DNA from: Pseudophaeobacter sp. EL27
Lineage (GTDB): Bacteria; Pseudomonadota; Alphaproteobacteria; Rhodobacterales; Rhodobacteraceae
DNA length: 64,000 bases
Reading direction: 5' to 3'
Assembly (NCBI RefSeq): GCF_900313025.1
Contig: NZ_OMPQ01000015.1
Coordinates: 133,775 to 197,774, forward strand
Below the pieces are notes generated by a model. The model did no database searches, was not told the origin of the DNA, and saw nothing but the letters and a program-made list of their open reading frames with translations. Below are positions 40,847 through 49,122 of the stretch, in pieces. How positions within the stretch are numbered: the first letter of the stretch is position 1; every line of letters starts with the position of its first letter. The translations under genes and the position numbers were made by a program.

Positions 40847-42159
40847 TCCGGTCTCACCGAAATATATTTGGACACAGGCACGTCAATCCGGCTCCCTGAG
40901 GCTTTGCGGGACCGATAGCGCTGCCGCAGCGTCTGTGCCCCGGCGGTAATGCGGAAGTAGTCATAATCACCAGGCCGGTCAAAGGCGCATAAGTACTGAA
41001 AATGCAGCCGGAAAAACCGCCAGCGCAACTCGGCCCATCGCGCCGGGCTCAGTGTCTGGGTGAAGGCGGCGGAGAACACCAGGGGCCAGCGCTTGTCAGG
41101 GGGGGCAACGCCACTGACCGAGACCGGATCACAGAGTGCAAAGGCACAGCCATCGCCCGGTGCCGAGACATCAACCCAGGCTATTTCCTCCCGCTGGGAC
41201 AGATATTGCAGATCGGCGCGCAAGCGGCTGGCGCGGGGCAGGAAAGACACCATCGGCACCACCTGCCCCAGAGACAGAAACCCGATTTCAGGACAGGTCT
41301 CGGGCAGGCCTTCCCGGATCAGATCCGCCAGAACCGAAACCCCGACATGCGCCCCCGAAGAATGCCCAACAACCAGCAGCTCATCAATATCGCCTGCCCT
41401 CAAGGCCGCGCTGATCTCTTCCTTAAAGGCGGCAATCCGCGCCTCCAACTCAGGTGGGTTTTCCCCGCGTGAAGCAGCTGAATAGGCGTAGTCATGCATC
41501 AGGTAATAGGCAAAGAACTTACCGTCCTGCTTTTTGAACCACCTGAGCAGGGCAAGGGCCGCCGCTGCGCCGATCCCCCAACCGGGCAGCTGCAAAACCC
41601 AGGACATCTGGTCTCCGAGCAAAGCCAGAACTGCCTCCCAGCCCGCAACACAGGCCCAGAGCAATAGAAGGGCAAGGAGTGCCTGAACCAGCAGCATGCC
41701 AACAGGATAGAGCGCCGCGATCACAGGGCCCTTGCGCAGCCGCATGAGGCGACCCAGGGTGCCAGAGGTGATATAAATCCAGGCGGTGCGGATCAGTTGC
41801 AGATAGGTGCCCGCAATTGAGGCATCCATACTGTCGCGCACAATATCAGACCAAACCAGCACGCTAAACTCTGACCGTACAGGGTGATCATCAATCGCAG
41901 CTGAAACCCGCCAGCCATAGGGGCGCGGCTTCTCGCCTTCGTTAGAAGCGGCTTTTGCCTGAGGCCGCAATGCGATTTGATAGGCGCTGATTTCCGCCTG
42001 TGCGGCAGCTTCCTTGCGATACAGCTCTCGGTAGCGGCGCGGGTGAATGGGGTCATAGCCAGGAATATAAAACACCCGCCGCGCACGCACCGGTGCGGCA
42101 TTCACGTCCTGGCTGGTCTCTGGCTCCGGCCCTGCTGAGCCCGGCACTGCACTGTCCAT
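40843..42159 (-). CDS. Membrane-linked alpha/beta hydrolase
   Basis: This 438-residue protein has a nucleophile elbow GHSSG in LLVVGHSSGAHVGVSVL, indicating a serine hydrolase of the alpha/beta fold. Two hydrophobic segments lie in the middle (AALYPVGMLLVQALLALLLL and PGWGIGAAAALALL) before the hydrolase core, so it is probably anchored in the inner membrane. The N-terminal part has RVFYIPGYDPIHPRRYRELY, typical of a conserved but uncharacterised family. It is coupled to the P450 gene. The pair may process a lipid-like ester. Confidence 0.72.
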   Translation of the reverse strand: MDSAVPGSAGPEPETSQDVNAAPVRARRVFYIPGYDPIHPRRYRELYRKEAAAQAEISAYQIALRPQAKAASNEGEKPRPYGWRVSAAIDDHPVRSEFSVLVWSDIVRDSMDASIAGTYLQLIRTAWIYITSGTLGRLMRLRKGPVIAALYPVGMLLVQALLALLLLWACVAGWEAVLALLGDQMSWVLQLPGWGIGAAAALALLRWFKKQDGKFFAYYLMHDYAYSAASRGENPPELEARIAAFKEEISAALRAGDIDELLVVGHSSGAHVGVSVLADLIREGLPETCPEIGFLSLGQVVPMVSFLPRASRLRADLQYLSQREEIAWVDVSAPGDGCAFALCDPVSVSGVAPPDKRWPLVFSAAFTQTLSPARWAELRWRFFRLHFQYLCAFDRPGDYDYFRITAGAQTLRQRYRSRKASGSRIDVPVSKYISVRPE

Positions 42160-42235
42160 TCCCTGGCCTCATTGCTTCTGCTGCCAGATTATCCGCAATT
42201 TCCGACCAGAGTAAGGCCGCGACAGGGCCTGAAAC

Positions 42236-42272
42236 AGAAAAACCTCTCCCGGACATCTGCCCGAGAGAGGTT
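42236..42272 (-). terminator. Terminator after ccdA
   Basis: On the minus strand AACCTCTC-T-CGG pairs with CCG-G-GAGAGGTT across an 8-base loop and is followed by a TTTCT tail. It lies 30 bp after the ccdA stop. Confidence 0.75.
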
Positions 42273-42301
42273 GGCTGCATTGGTCAGGAGAACCCTTTGC
42301 C

Positions 42302-43054
42302 CTAGCCCAGAGTGGCGAGGAAGGGGAAGGCCTCCAAGAGCCACCAGGAGAAACTTGAAAACAGGCCAGTGACCAGCATAAAGCCCACCAGCAGCAGCAG
42401 GGCGCCCATGATTTTTTCGATCAGCCCCATATGGCGCTTCATCTTGTTCATCACCGCCATTGAGCGGTTGACGAAGATCGCCGCCAGCAGGAAAGGCACG
42501 CCAAGGCCAAGCGCATAGATGCCCAGCAGCAGGGTGCCGCGCGTGACCGAGGCCTCGGAGGCGGCCAGCGACAGGATCGCGCCCAGTTGCGGGCCAATGC
42601 AGGGCGTCCAGCCAAAGGCAAAGGCCAACCCCAGCACATAGGCCCCAAGCACAGATCCACCCGCCTGCCCGGTATCGACACGCGCCTCCCGGTCAAGGAT
42701 CGGGATACGGAACACAGATAGAAAATGCAGGCCAAAGATGATCACCACAACACCTGAAGCCTGGGCAAAAAGCTCCTGATTTTGCAGCACAAATGCGCCA
42801 AAGAAGGAGGCGGTGAAGCCCAGCAAAAGGAACACCGTCGACAGGCCCATAACAAAGAACAGCGCCGATAGGATCACCTTGCGCCGTGCCGCGGCCGTGC
42901 CCTGCATCTCACCAATTGAAACACCGCTCATATATGCGAGATAGGGCGGCACAATCGGCAGCACGCAGGGGGACAGAAAGCTAATCAAGCCGCCCAGCAG
43001 CGCCACAAACATGGCAGGCAAAAGACCTGCATCTATGATCTCAATTCCAAACAT
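42302..43054 (-). CDS. ccdA: Cytochrome c biogenesis protein CcdA
   Basis: A 250-residue inner-membrane protein that passes electrons from cytoplasmic thioredoxin to periplasmic thiol proteins for cytochrome c maturation. Six helices are visible. The two redox cysteines lie in FLSPCVLPIVPPYLAYMSG and FGWTPCIGPQLGAILSLA. The start at 43054 follows GGGGAACG; a longer frame goes to 43120. Divergent from tusA with 115 bp between them. Confidence 0.92.
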   Translation of the reverse strand: MFGIEIIDAGLLPAMFVALLGGLISFLSPCVLPIVPPYLAYMSGVSIGEMQGTAAARRKVILSALFFVMGLSTVFLLLGFTASFFGAFVLQNQELFAQASGVVVIIFGLHFLSVFRIPILDREARVDTGQAGGSVLGAYVLGLAFAFGWTPCIGPQLGAILSLAASEASVTRGTLLLGIYALGLGVPFLLAAIFVNRSMAVMNKMKRHMGLIEKIMGALLLLVGFMLVTGLFSSFSWWLLEAFPFLATLG

Positions 43055-43169
43055 CTCGTTCCCCAAAATCAGGTTCCCATGACCCATAGACCAGCCCGTA
43101 GCAAAGGTCACGAGGGGCATTGGTCACATCCTTGTGGACAGGACGTGAGCAGCGGATTATCTGGAAGCC

Positions 43170-43415
43170 ATGGATACCTTTGCCAACAACAGCGATGCCA
43201 CCCTGGATGCCATTGGGCTGCTTTGCCCCCTGCCGGTGCTAAAGGCGCGCAAACGCCTGAAAGCCATGGTGGCGGGCGAGGTTTTGCAGGTGCTTGCAGA
43301 TGACCCGGCTGCCATCATCGACATCCCGCATTTCTGCACCGAGGCCGGGCATGTGTTTCTGGGCCAAAGCGCGGGCGAAAACCATCAGGTCTATCAGATT
43401 CGCAAAGGTGGCTAG
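43170..43415 (+). CDS. tusA: TusA family sulfurtransferase
   Basis: An 81-residue sulfur carrier. The acceptor cysteine lies in DAIGLLCPLPVLKARKRL, with the C-P-x-P motif that defines the family. GGEVLQV- and DIPHFC-type segments complete the two-layer fold. TusA-like proteins carry persulfide sulfur for tRNA thiolation, molybdenum cofactor or sulfur oxidation; the exact route here is open. Confidence 0.9.
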   Translation: MDTFANNSDATLDAIGLLCPLPVLKARKRLKAMVAGEVLQVLADDPAAIIDIPHFCTEAGHVFLGQSAGENHQVYQIRKGG

Positions 43416-43461
43416 TCGGCTGGCGAAACCCTCTCCACAAATTCAAATGAATCTTATGACC

Positions 43462-43851
43462 CTAGACGGGAATTGATCCTGCTGTGGGGGTGTCCTGACT
43501 AAAGAGGTTCAGCCAGCCCTCTCCCTGCCGTTGCCAAATGGAAGATACATACATCGCATCCGCCTTTGCAGCACCGGGACGTTGATACCGCGCCAAATAT
43601 GACAGGCAGGCATGATCCGCACCCAGCTGCAGAACTCGCGCTTCTGTGAGTTCAAAAGAAACCACTGTCGGCCCTTGTCGCAGCTGATCACAGTGATCCG
43701 CGCGGGTGGCAAAGCCACTGGGAAAGACGCCGAGAAAATCTACATGAAGCGCAGCCAAATCGGCCTCTGCATCGCCGTCAACCAGGGCCTGCCACACACG
43801 TGTCTCCTGTTCCAGGATTTCGCCCAGCAAGTCTGATCTCTCATCAACCAC
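43462..43851 (-). CDS. DUF4440/SnoaL-like protein
   Basis: A 129-residue protein from GTG 43851, with GGAGG 9 bases upstream. LLGEILEQETRVWQALVDGD followed by FLGVFPSGFATRAD and a C-terminal VSSIWQRQGEGWLNLF is the cone-shaped NTF2/DUF4440 pattern (a helix, then a curved sheet ending with a Trp-rich strand). Such proteins are often stress-related or enzyme-like, without a fixed role. It is transcribed after rne on the same strand, beyond the rne terminator. Confidence 0.75.
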   Translation of the reverse strand: MVDERSDLLGEILEQETRVWQALVDGDAEADLAALHVDFLGVFPSGFATRADHCDQLRQGPTVVSFELTEARVLQLGADHACLSYLARYQRPGAAKADAMYVSSIWQRQGEGWLNLFSQDTPTAGSIPV

Positions 43852-43893
43852 CTTTGGGCACCTCCTAAATTTTCCCCAACCCCCTTTACGCAG

Positions 43894-43925
43894 CAAAGAA
43901 AAAGGCGACCCCGGGGGCCGCCTCT
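43894..43925 (-). terminator. Terminator after rne
   Basis: On the minus strand AGGCGGCCCC and GGGGTCGCCT pair (one mismatch) and are followed by TTTTTCTTT, five bases or so after the rne stop. It is a good intrinsic terminator. Confidence 0.85.
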
Positions 43926-43930
43926 TTGCT

Positions 43931-46900
43931 TTAACCGATTGACCACCAGCCGCGCCGCTTGGGCTTGGGTGGGGCCGCGGGTTCTGGTTCCGCGACAGCA
44001 ACCGCCACTTCCGGCTCCGCGCTTGCTGCAATCGCTTCAGGTTCCACTTCAGCTACTGCCGCTTCTGGCTCAGCCGCAGCTACTGCAGGTTCTGCTTCGA
44101 CTGCGGGCTCTTCAGGGGCCTCTGCAACCGGTTCGCTGACAGCCTCCGTTGTGGCCTCCGCCTCAGCAGGTTCTACGACAGGGGCCTCTTCCGCAGGTGT
44201 CTCTTCAACTGCAGCCACTTCCACTTCCGTGGTAGCGGCTTCAGCAGCTGTCGTTTCAGTCACAGTTTCCGCCATGGGTGCATCAGCTGGTGCCTCGGAA
44301 ACCTCTGCATCCGCTGCCGCAGATGTCACATCTCCTGCCACAGGTGCCTCGGCTTGAGCCGCAGCCTCTTCAGGTGCAGATGGCTCGGCTGCGACCTCAG
44401 CCGCAGGCTGGGCTTCAGTCGCACCAGTGGATGCCTCGACGCCTTCAGCCTCTGTGTTCTCGGCAACAGCGGTCTCTCCGGTCTTCTTATTACGCGACCG
44501 TCCACCACGGGTACGGGTCCGCTTACGGCTTGGCTTTTTCTCTTCTGAACCCGCTTCGTCAGCGGGCTGGGTATCCGCTGCAGCGTCACCATCAGCTGCG
44601 GCTTCAGACGCTTCAGCACTGTCGCTCGCCTCGTTTCCGTTGCTATCAGCCTCAGAGTTTTCACCACCGTTACCAGACTTGCGGCGACGACGCCGACGAC
44701 GCTTGCGCTTAGGCTTATCTTCGCCATTGCTCTCAGCCTCGGCAGCTTCAGCCACATCCTCCTGGGGCAGTTCGTCCTCATCCGCTTCGGCTTCATCCGC
44801 ATCGATCTGCGCCATCAGCGAGGTATCCACAGAAACAACCGGAGCCGCAGCGACGGCCACCACACGAGTTGCGGTCTTGAACTTCTCAAGGGTGAAATCT
44901 GGGCTGACCAGATGCGCATCCCCTTCGATGCGAACCGACAGACCATAGCGCGTTTCGATCTGCGCGATATGCTCCCGCTTCTGGTTCATCAGATAGTTGG
45001 CGATATCGATCGGGCAACGCACCAGAACCTCGCGTGAGCGGCGGCGGGTGCCTTCTTCCTCGATCTGACGCAGGATCGACAGGGCCATGGAATCATCCGA
45101 GCGGATCAGCCCCGTGCCGTGGCAATGTGGACAGGGCTGTGTTGTCGCCTCGATCATACCGGGACGCAGACGCTGGCGCGACATTTCCATCAGACCAAAG
45201 CCTGAGATACGACCCACCTGAATGCGGGCGCGATCGGTCTTCAGCTTGTCCTTCATGCGGTTTTCAACGGCGGCGTTATTCTTACGCTCATCCATGTCGA
45301 TGAAGTCGATGACGATCAGACCGGCAAGGTCGCGCAGACGCAGCTGGCGCGCCACCTCTTCAGCGGCCTCCAGATTGGTGTTCAGCGCGGTTTCCTCGAT
45401 CGAGGACTGTTTTGTCGCCCGACCCGAGTTCACGTCAACAGCAACCAGGGCCTCGGTGGTATCAATCACGATATAGCCACCGGATTTCAGCTGCACTGTC
45501 GGATTGAACATCCCACCAAGGTAGCTCTCGACCTGGAAACGGGCAAAGAGCGGCAGGGTTTCCTGGTAGTTCTTCACGTTTTTGGCGTGGGACGGCATGA
45601 TCATTTTCATGAAGTCCTTGGCGATGCGGTAGCCGCGCTCGCCTTCAACCAGAACCTCGTCGATCTCACGATTGTAAAGGTCGCGGATCGAACGTTTGAT
45701 CAGATCACCTTCTTCGTAGATCTTGGCAGGGGCAACGCTTTTCAGCGTCAGCTCGCGGATCTGCTCCCAGAGGCGCTGCAGGTATTCATAGTCGCGCTTG
45801 ATCTCTGCCTTGGTGCGCTTGGCACCTGCGGTGCGCACAATGAGACCGGCGCCAGATGGCACGTCGATTTCGGTGGCGATGTCTTTCAGTTTTTTACGGT
45901 CAACGGCATTGGTGATCTTGCGACTAATGCCACCACCGCGCGCGGTATTGGGCATCAGAACACAGTAGCGGCCTGCCAGCGACAGATAGGTGGTCAGAGC
46001 GGCACCTTTGTTGCCGCGCTCTTCTTTAACGACCTGGACCAGCAGAACCTGACGGACCTTGATCACTTCCTGGATCTTGTAACGACGTGGACGAGGCTTG
46101 CGCGCCGGACGAATGTCTTCGCTGTCGTCTTCGTCGGCAACCGATTCAATGCTTTCATCTTTTGAGCTGGCATCGGCACGTGCCTCACCCTGCTCATCGC
46201 TGTCGCCAGTCTCGTTGCTTGCGACCTTGGCTGCTTCGCCGTCGCCAGCCTCTTTGTCAGCCGCGTCTGATTCAGGCGCCTGAACCGTGGCATCCTCAGA
46301 AGTTGCTTCAGCAGCAACAGGCGCCTCGGACACGGGCGCCTCTTCTCCTGCGGGTTCCACAGCAGCTTGTTCAGATGTTTCTTGAGCTGGTGCTTCATCG
46401 GCAGCGGCTTCAGCGTCTTCGCTCGCAGCTTCAACACTTGCGTCAGCTTCAACACTGGATTCAGATTGGGCTGCACCCTCTTCTTCAGGGCTGGCCTCTT
46501 CTGCAACCGTAGGTTCTTCTACAGGGGTGTCAGCGACCCGTTCCATCGGCGAGGAGCCTTCGGGAACTTCGGCCAGCTTGGCCTCATCGCTTTCCACCTC
46601 ATCCACCAGATCGATGGTTTCCATGCCAGCGATTTCCGAAACCACAGGGGTTTCAGATGTGGTGGCGTCAGAACTTACAGGTTCTTCGACCTTGGCTGGT
46701 GCAACTTCTTTGGTTTCCACCGCATCGCCAGAAGTGACTTTGGCCGCTTTGGAGCGCGAGCCTTTACGGCCCCGCGAACGCGAGCGGGAGGGTTTGGACT
46801 CTTCGTCCTCATCCCGAGCGCGCTGTGCTTCCGCATAGGCGCGCTCTTCTTCCATCAGGGCTTCGCGGTCGGCAACCGGGATCTGGTAATAATCGGGATG

Positions 46901-47122
46901 GATTTCCGAAAAGGCCAGAAATCCGTGGCGATTGCCGCCATATTCCACAAAGGCCGCCTGTAGCGAAGGTTCGACCCGGGTGACTTTTGCCAGATAGATA
47001 TTGCCAGCTAGCTGGCGTTTGTTCTCGGATTCAAAGTCGAACTCCTCAACCTTGTTTCCGTCGACCACCACGACGCGGGTTTCTTCCGCGTGGGTGGCAT
47101 CGATAAGCATCTTCTTTGCCAT
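43931..47122 (-). CDS. rne: Ribonuclease E
   Basis: This 1063-residue endoribonuclease is the scaffold of the RNA degradosome. The S1 RNA-binding domain (NIYLAKVTRVEPSLQAAFVEYG) is interrupted at about residues 95-340 by an acidic Glu/Ala/Ser-rich insertion, then resumes (KIQEVIKVRQVLLVQVVKEE). The catalytic DNase-I-like part has VAVDVNSGRATKQSSIEETA and IVIDFIDMDERKN with the metal-binding aspartates, and the Zn-link CPHCHGTG. The C-terminal 300 residues are a disordered Glu/Ala/Pro region with two Arg-rich blocks (KPKRKRRRRRRRKSG and RKRTRTRGGRSRNKK) for RNA binding. The insertion and tail are typical of alphaproteobacteria. Confidence 0.95.
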   Translation of the reverse strand: MAKKMLIDATHAEETRVVVVDGNKVEEFDFESENKRQLAGNIYLAKVTRVEPSLQAAFVEYGGNRHGFLAFSEIHPDYYQIPVADREALMEEERAYAEAQRARDEDEESKPSRSRSRGRKGSRSKAAKVTSGDAVETKEVAPAKVEEPVSSDATTSETPVVSEIAGMETIDLVDEVESDEAKLAEVPEGSSPMERVADTPVEEPTVAEEASPEEEGAAQSESSVEADASVEAASEDAEAAADEAPAQETSEQAAVEPAGEEAPVSEAPVAAEATSEDATVQAPESDAADKEAGDGEAAKVASNETGDSDEQGEARADASSKDESIESVADEDDSEDIRPARKPRPRRYKIQEVIKVRQVLLVQVVKEERGNKGAALTTYLSLAGRYCVLMPNTARGGGISRKITNAVDRKKLKDIATEIDVPSGAGLIVRTAGAKRTKAEIKRDYEYLQRLWEQIRELTLKSVAPAKIYEEGDLIKRSIRDLYNREIDEVLVEGERGYRIAKDFMKMIMPSHAKNVKNYQETLPLFARFQVESYLGGMFNPTVQLKSGGYIVIDTTEALVAVDVNSGRATKQSSIEETALNTNLEAAEEVARQLRLRDLAGLIVIDFIDMDERKNNAAVENRMKDKLKTDRARIQVGRISGFGLMEMSRQRLRPGMIEATTQPCPHCHGTGLIRSDDSMALSILRQIEEEGTRRRSREVLVRCPIDIANYLMNQKREHIAQIETRYGLSVRIEGDAHLVSPDFTLEKFKTATRVVAVAAAPVVSVDTSLMAQIDADEAEADEDELPQEDVAEAAEAESNGEDKPKRKRRRRRRRKSGNGGENSEADSNGNEASDSAEASEAAADGDAAADTQPADEAGSEEKKPSRKRTRTRGGRSRNKKTGETAVAENTEAEGVEASTGATEAQPAAEVAAEPSAPEEAAAQAEAPVAGDVTSAAADAEVSEAPADAPMAETVTETTAAEAATTEVEVAAVEETPAEEAPVVEPAEAEATTEAVSEPVAEAPEEPAVEAEPAVAAAEPEAAVAEVEPEAIAASAEPEVAVAVAEPEPAAPPKPKRRGWWSIG

Positions 47123-47751
47123 GTTTCCTTAGTGCACCTGCCCTGCGCAGGCGCAAGCCTCCCCTTATCAGGGGGCCGCGCATGTATTGGGGGGTGTCTT
47201 GTCAGGGCGATCTGGGACGGCGCACCACAGGAGATGGCGCTGGAACTTACGTCCGGTCCTCGTGCCTGTATGCTCTTCGCTCTCGCGCGCGTCATCGCGT
47301 TTCTTCTCCGACAGGTCGGGAGGGCCCGTTGCCTGCCTTGTTATCCCTCTTTGATTTGTCAAAGAGGCGCTTAGCTGCTCCGTATGGTTTCGGAGCCAAT
47401 CGGTCTGTCTTGCTTTTGCGGTTCATGCCGATGTCGGGTCGTTCCGATCACGGATCATGCCGGTCAAATTTGCGAGACAGCGAATCTCAATCAGTGCTGG
47501 GCCGGTACGCAGACCGCGTCCCATAGGGTCACCATAAGACCAGCACGGCGGAAATGACAATGGACATTCGTCATTCCTGGCCCGTCGATGCGGCAACAAA
47601 GCGGGTAAACTGCAAAATGATGAATGTTAAATTAAAAAAAATCCGGGTCTGGCGCTGACAGGTAGCTCTGTCCCCAGGCCAAATCACTGGCACCCCAGTA
47701 GAAAGTAATCTTACCCACAGGGCAACCTATGCCCTGCAGGTAGAAACCGCG
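47123..47751 (-). promoter_or_regulatory. rne upstream and leader region
   Basis: These 629 bp separate rne from dctD and hold no supported gene. In other bacteria rne has a long structured leader through which RNase E controls its own message, and the length here would allow that. No promoter boxes were fixed by eye. The distal part contains an A/T-rich stretch (47616-47641) and the end of the dctD transcript. Confidence 0.45.
47634..47680 (-). terminator. Possible terminator of the dctBD transcript
   Basis: On the minus strand a short GACAG/CTGTC stem, extendable with CTGG/CCAG across an internal loop, is followed 10 bases later by eight T residues (47634-47641). The gap before the T run makes this weak. 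Confidence 0.35.
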
Positions 47752-49089
47752 TTATCCGAGGTAATCGGAACGCTGCAGCGCGTATTTTGCCATCTTCTCG
47801 TTCAGGGTCCGACGCGGCAGGCAGAGTTCTTCCATGACGCTGGCAATCGACCCCTTGTGGCGGCGCATGGTGTTATCAATCAACATACGCTCAAAGGCTT
47901 CGACATATTCCTTCAGCGGCTTGCCCTCGGTGGTCATCACCGGCTGCATTTCTTCGTGATCAGACATCAACAATGAGGCAATGGTGCCAGAGCCGCGCCG
48001 CGCCTGTAGCACAGCCCGCTCAGCCACATTGATCAGCTGGCGCACATTCCCTGGCCAGGGCGCCTGCAACAGCTGGGCTGCCTCCTGCGCCGAGACCTGC
48101 GGAGCGTCACAGCCGTATTCTTCGGCAAATTGTTCACACAGACGAGTGAAAAGCGTCAGGATGTCTTCGCCCCGTTGACGCAGTGGTGGGACCGTGACGC
48201 GCAGTGCTGCAAGACGGTAAAACAGATCCGAGCGCAGGGCATCCTCGCAGGTTTTGCCGGCCTCTTGCAGATTGGAAATCGCAATGATCCGCGTCTCACC
48301 AGGTGTCCCCTGCTCGTTGATGGCGCTCAGCAGTTTTGCCTGCAGGCTCTCGCTCAGCGCCTCGACCCCCTCCAGAACCAAAGTACCGCCACGGGCTTCT
48401 TCCATGGCAGGCAGCAGGCTGTCTTCGGGCTGCATGGGACCAAACAGGCGTTTGGACAGCGCCTCTTCTTCTAGGGCAGAACAGGAGATCAGCACAAATT
48501 TCTTACCCGCCCGGCTGCCGACCGCATGCAGCGCATGGGCAACCAGGGTCTTGCCTGTGCCGGTTTCACCGTCAATCAGCACATGACCATCGGCCTGCCC
48601 CAGATCCAGAATATCTTCGCGCAGACGTTCCATCACTGGGCTCATGCCGATGAGTTTTTTCATGATCTGGCTACCATCCGACAGCTCACGGCGCAGCGCC
48701 CGGTTGTCCAGCGTCAGGCGGCGCGCACCAGTGGCACGTTTTGCCAGCTCTGACATGCGATCGGGGTTAAAAGGTTTTTCAAGGAAATCAAAGGCACCAA
48801 CTCGCATTGCCTCAACCGCCATTGGTACATCACCATGGCCGGTGATCATGATAACCGGCAGGCCACTATCGCTGCCCATCAGCTTTTTCAGAAACTGCAT
48901 GCCATCCATGCCAGGCATCTTGATATCCGAAATGACAATGCCAGGGTAATCCGCCCCCAACTCCTTGAGCGCCTCTTCGGCACTGGCAAAGGTCTCGGTG
49001 TCATAGCCCGAAAGCGCCAACCATTGGCTGATCGACTGGCGCATATCCTGCTCATCATCCACGATCGCAATTTTCATGGCCTGTGCCAT
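47752..49089 (-). CDS. dctD: DctD-like response regulator lacking the GAFTGA loop
   Basis: A 445-residue NtrC-class regulator. The receiver domain has Asp55 (IVISDIKMPGMDG) and KPF near 107. The AAA+ domain has Walker A GETGTGKTLVAHALH. Where sigma-54 activators carry GAFTGA, this protein reads RLFGPMQPEDSLLPAMEEARGG, and Walker B is LVLEGVE in place of L-D-E. The C-terminus ends in a Fis-like helix-turn-helix (IASVMEELCLPRRTLNEKM). The loss of GAFTGA suggests it cannot remodel sigma-54 polymerase and may work on another holoenzyme, as R. capsulatus NtrC does. The partner kinase lies directly upstream. The gene name follows overall resemblance; no dicarboxylate transporter is nearby. Confidence 0.75.
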   Translation of the reverse strand: MAQAMKIAIVDDEQDMRQSISQWLALSGYDTETFASAEEALKELGADYPGIVISDIKMPGMDGMQFLKKLMGSDSGLPVIMITGHGDVPMAVEAMRVGAFDFLEKPFNPDRMSELAKRATGARRLTLDNRALRRELSDGSQIMKKLIGMSPVMERLREDILDLGQADGHVLIDGETGTGKTLVAHALHAVGSRAGKKFVLISCSALEEEALSKRLFGPMQPEDSLLPAMEEARGGTLVLEGVEALSESLQAKLLSAINEQGTPGETRIIAISNLQEAGKTCEDALRSDLFYRLAALRVTVPPLRQRGEDILTLFTRLCEQFAEEYGCDAPQVSAQEAAQLLQAPWPGNVRQLINVAERAVLQARRGSGTIASLLMSDHEEMQPVMTTEGKPLKEYVEAFERMLIDNTMRRHKGSIASVMEELCLPRRTLNEKMAKYALQRSDYLG

Positions 49090-49122
49090 AGGACACCCCT
49101 TCTCACTTTTCGTTACGGGCCG

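Noticed and set aside
43959-44357. Ser/Ala-rich and Leu/Pro-rich frames opposite the rne tail
   Set aside because: They are shadows of the Glu/Ala-repeat codons of the RNase E C-terminus and have no independent support.
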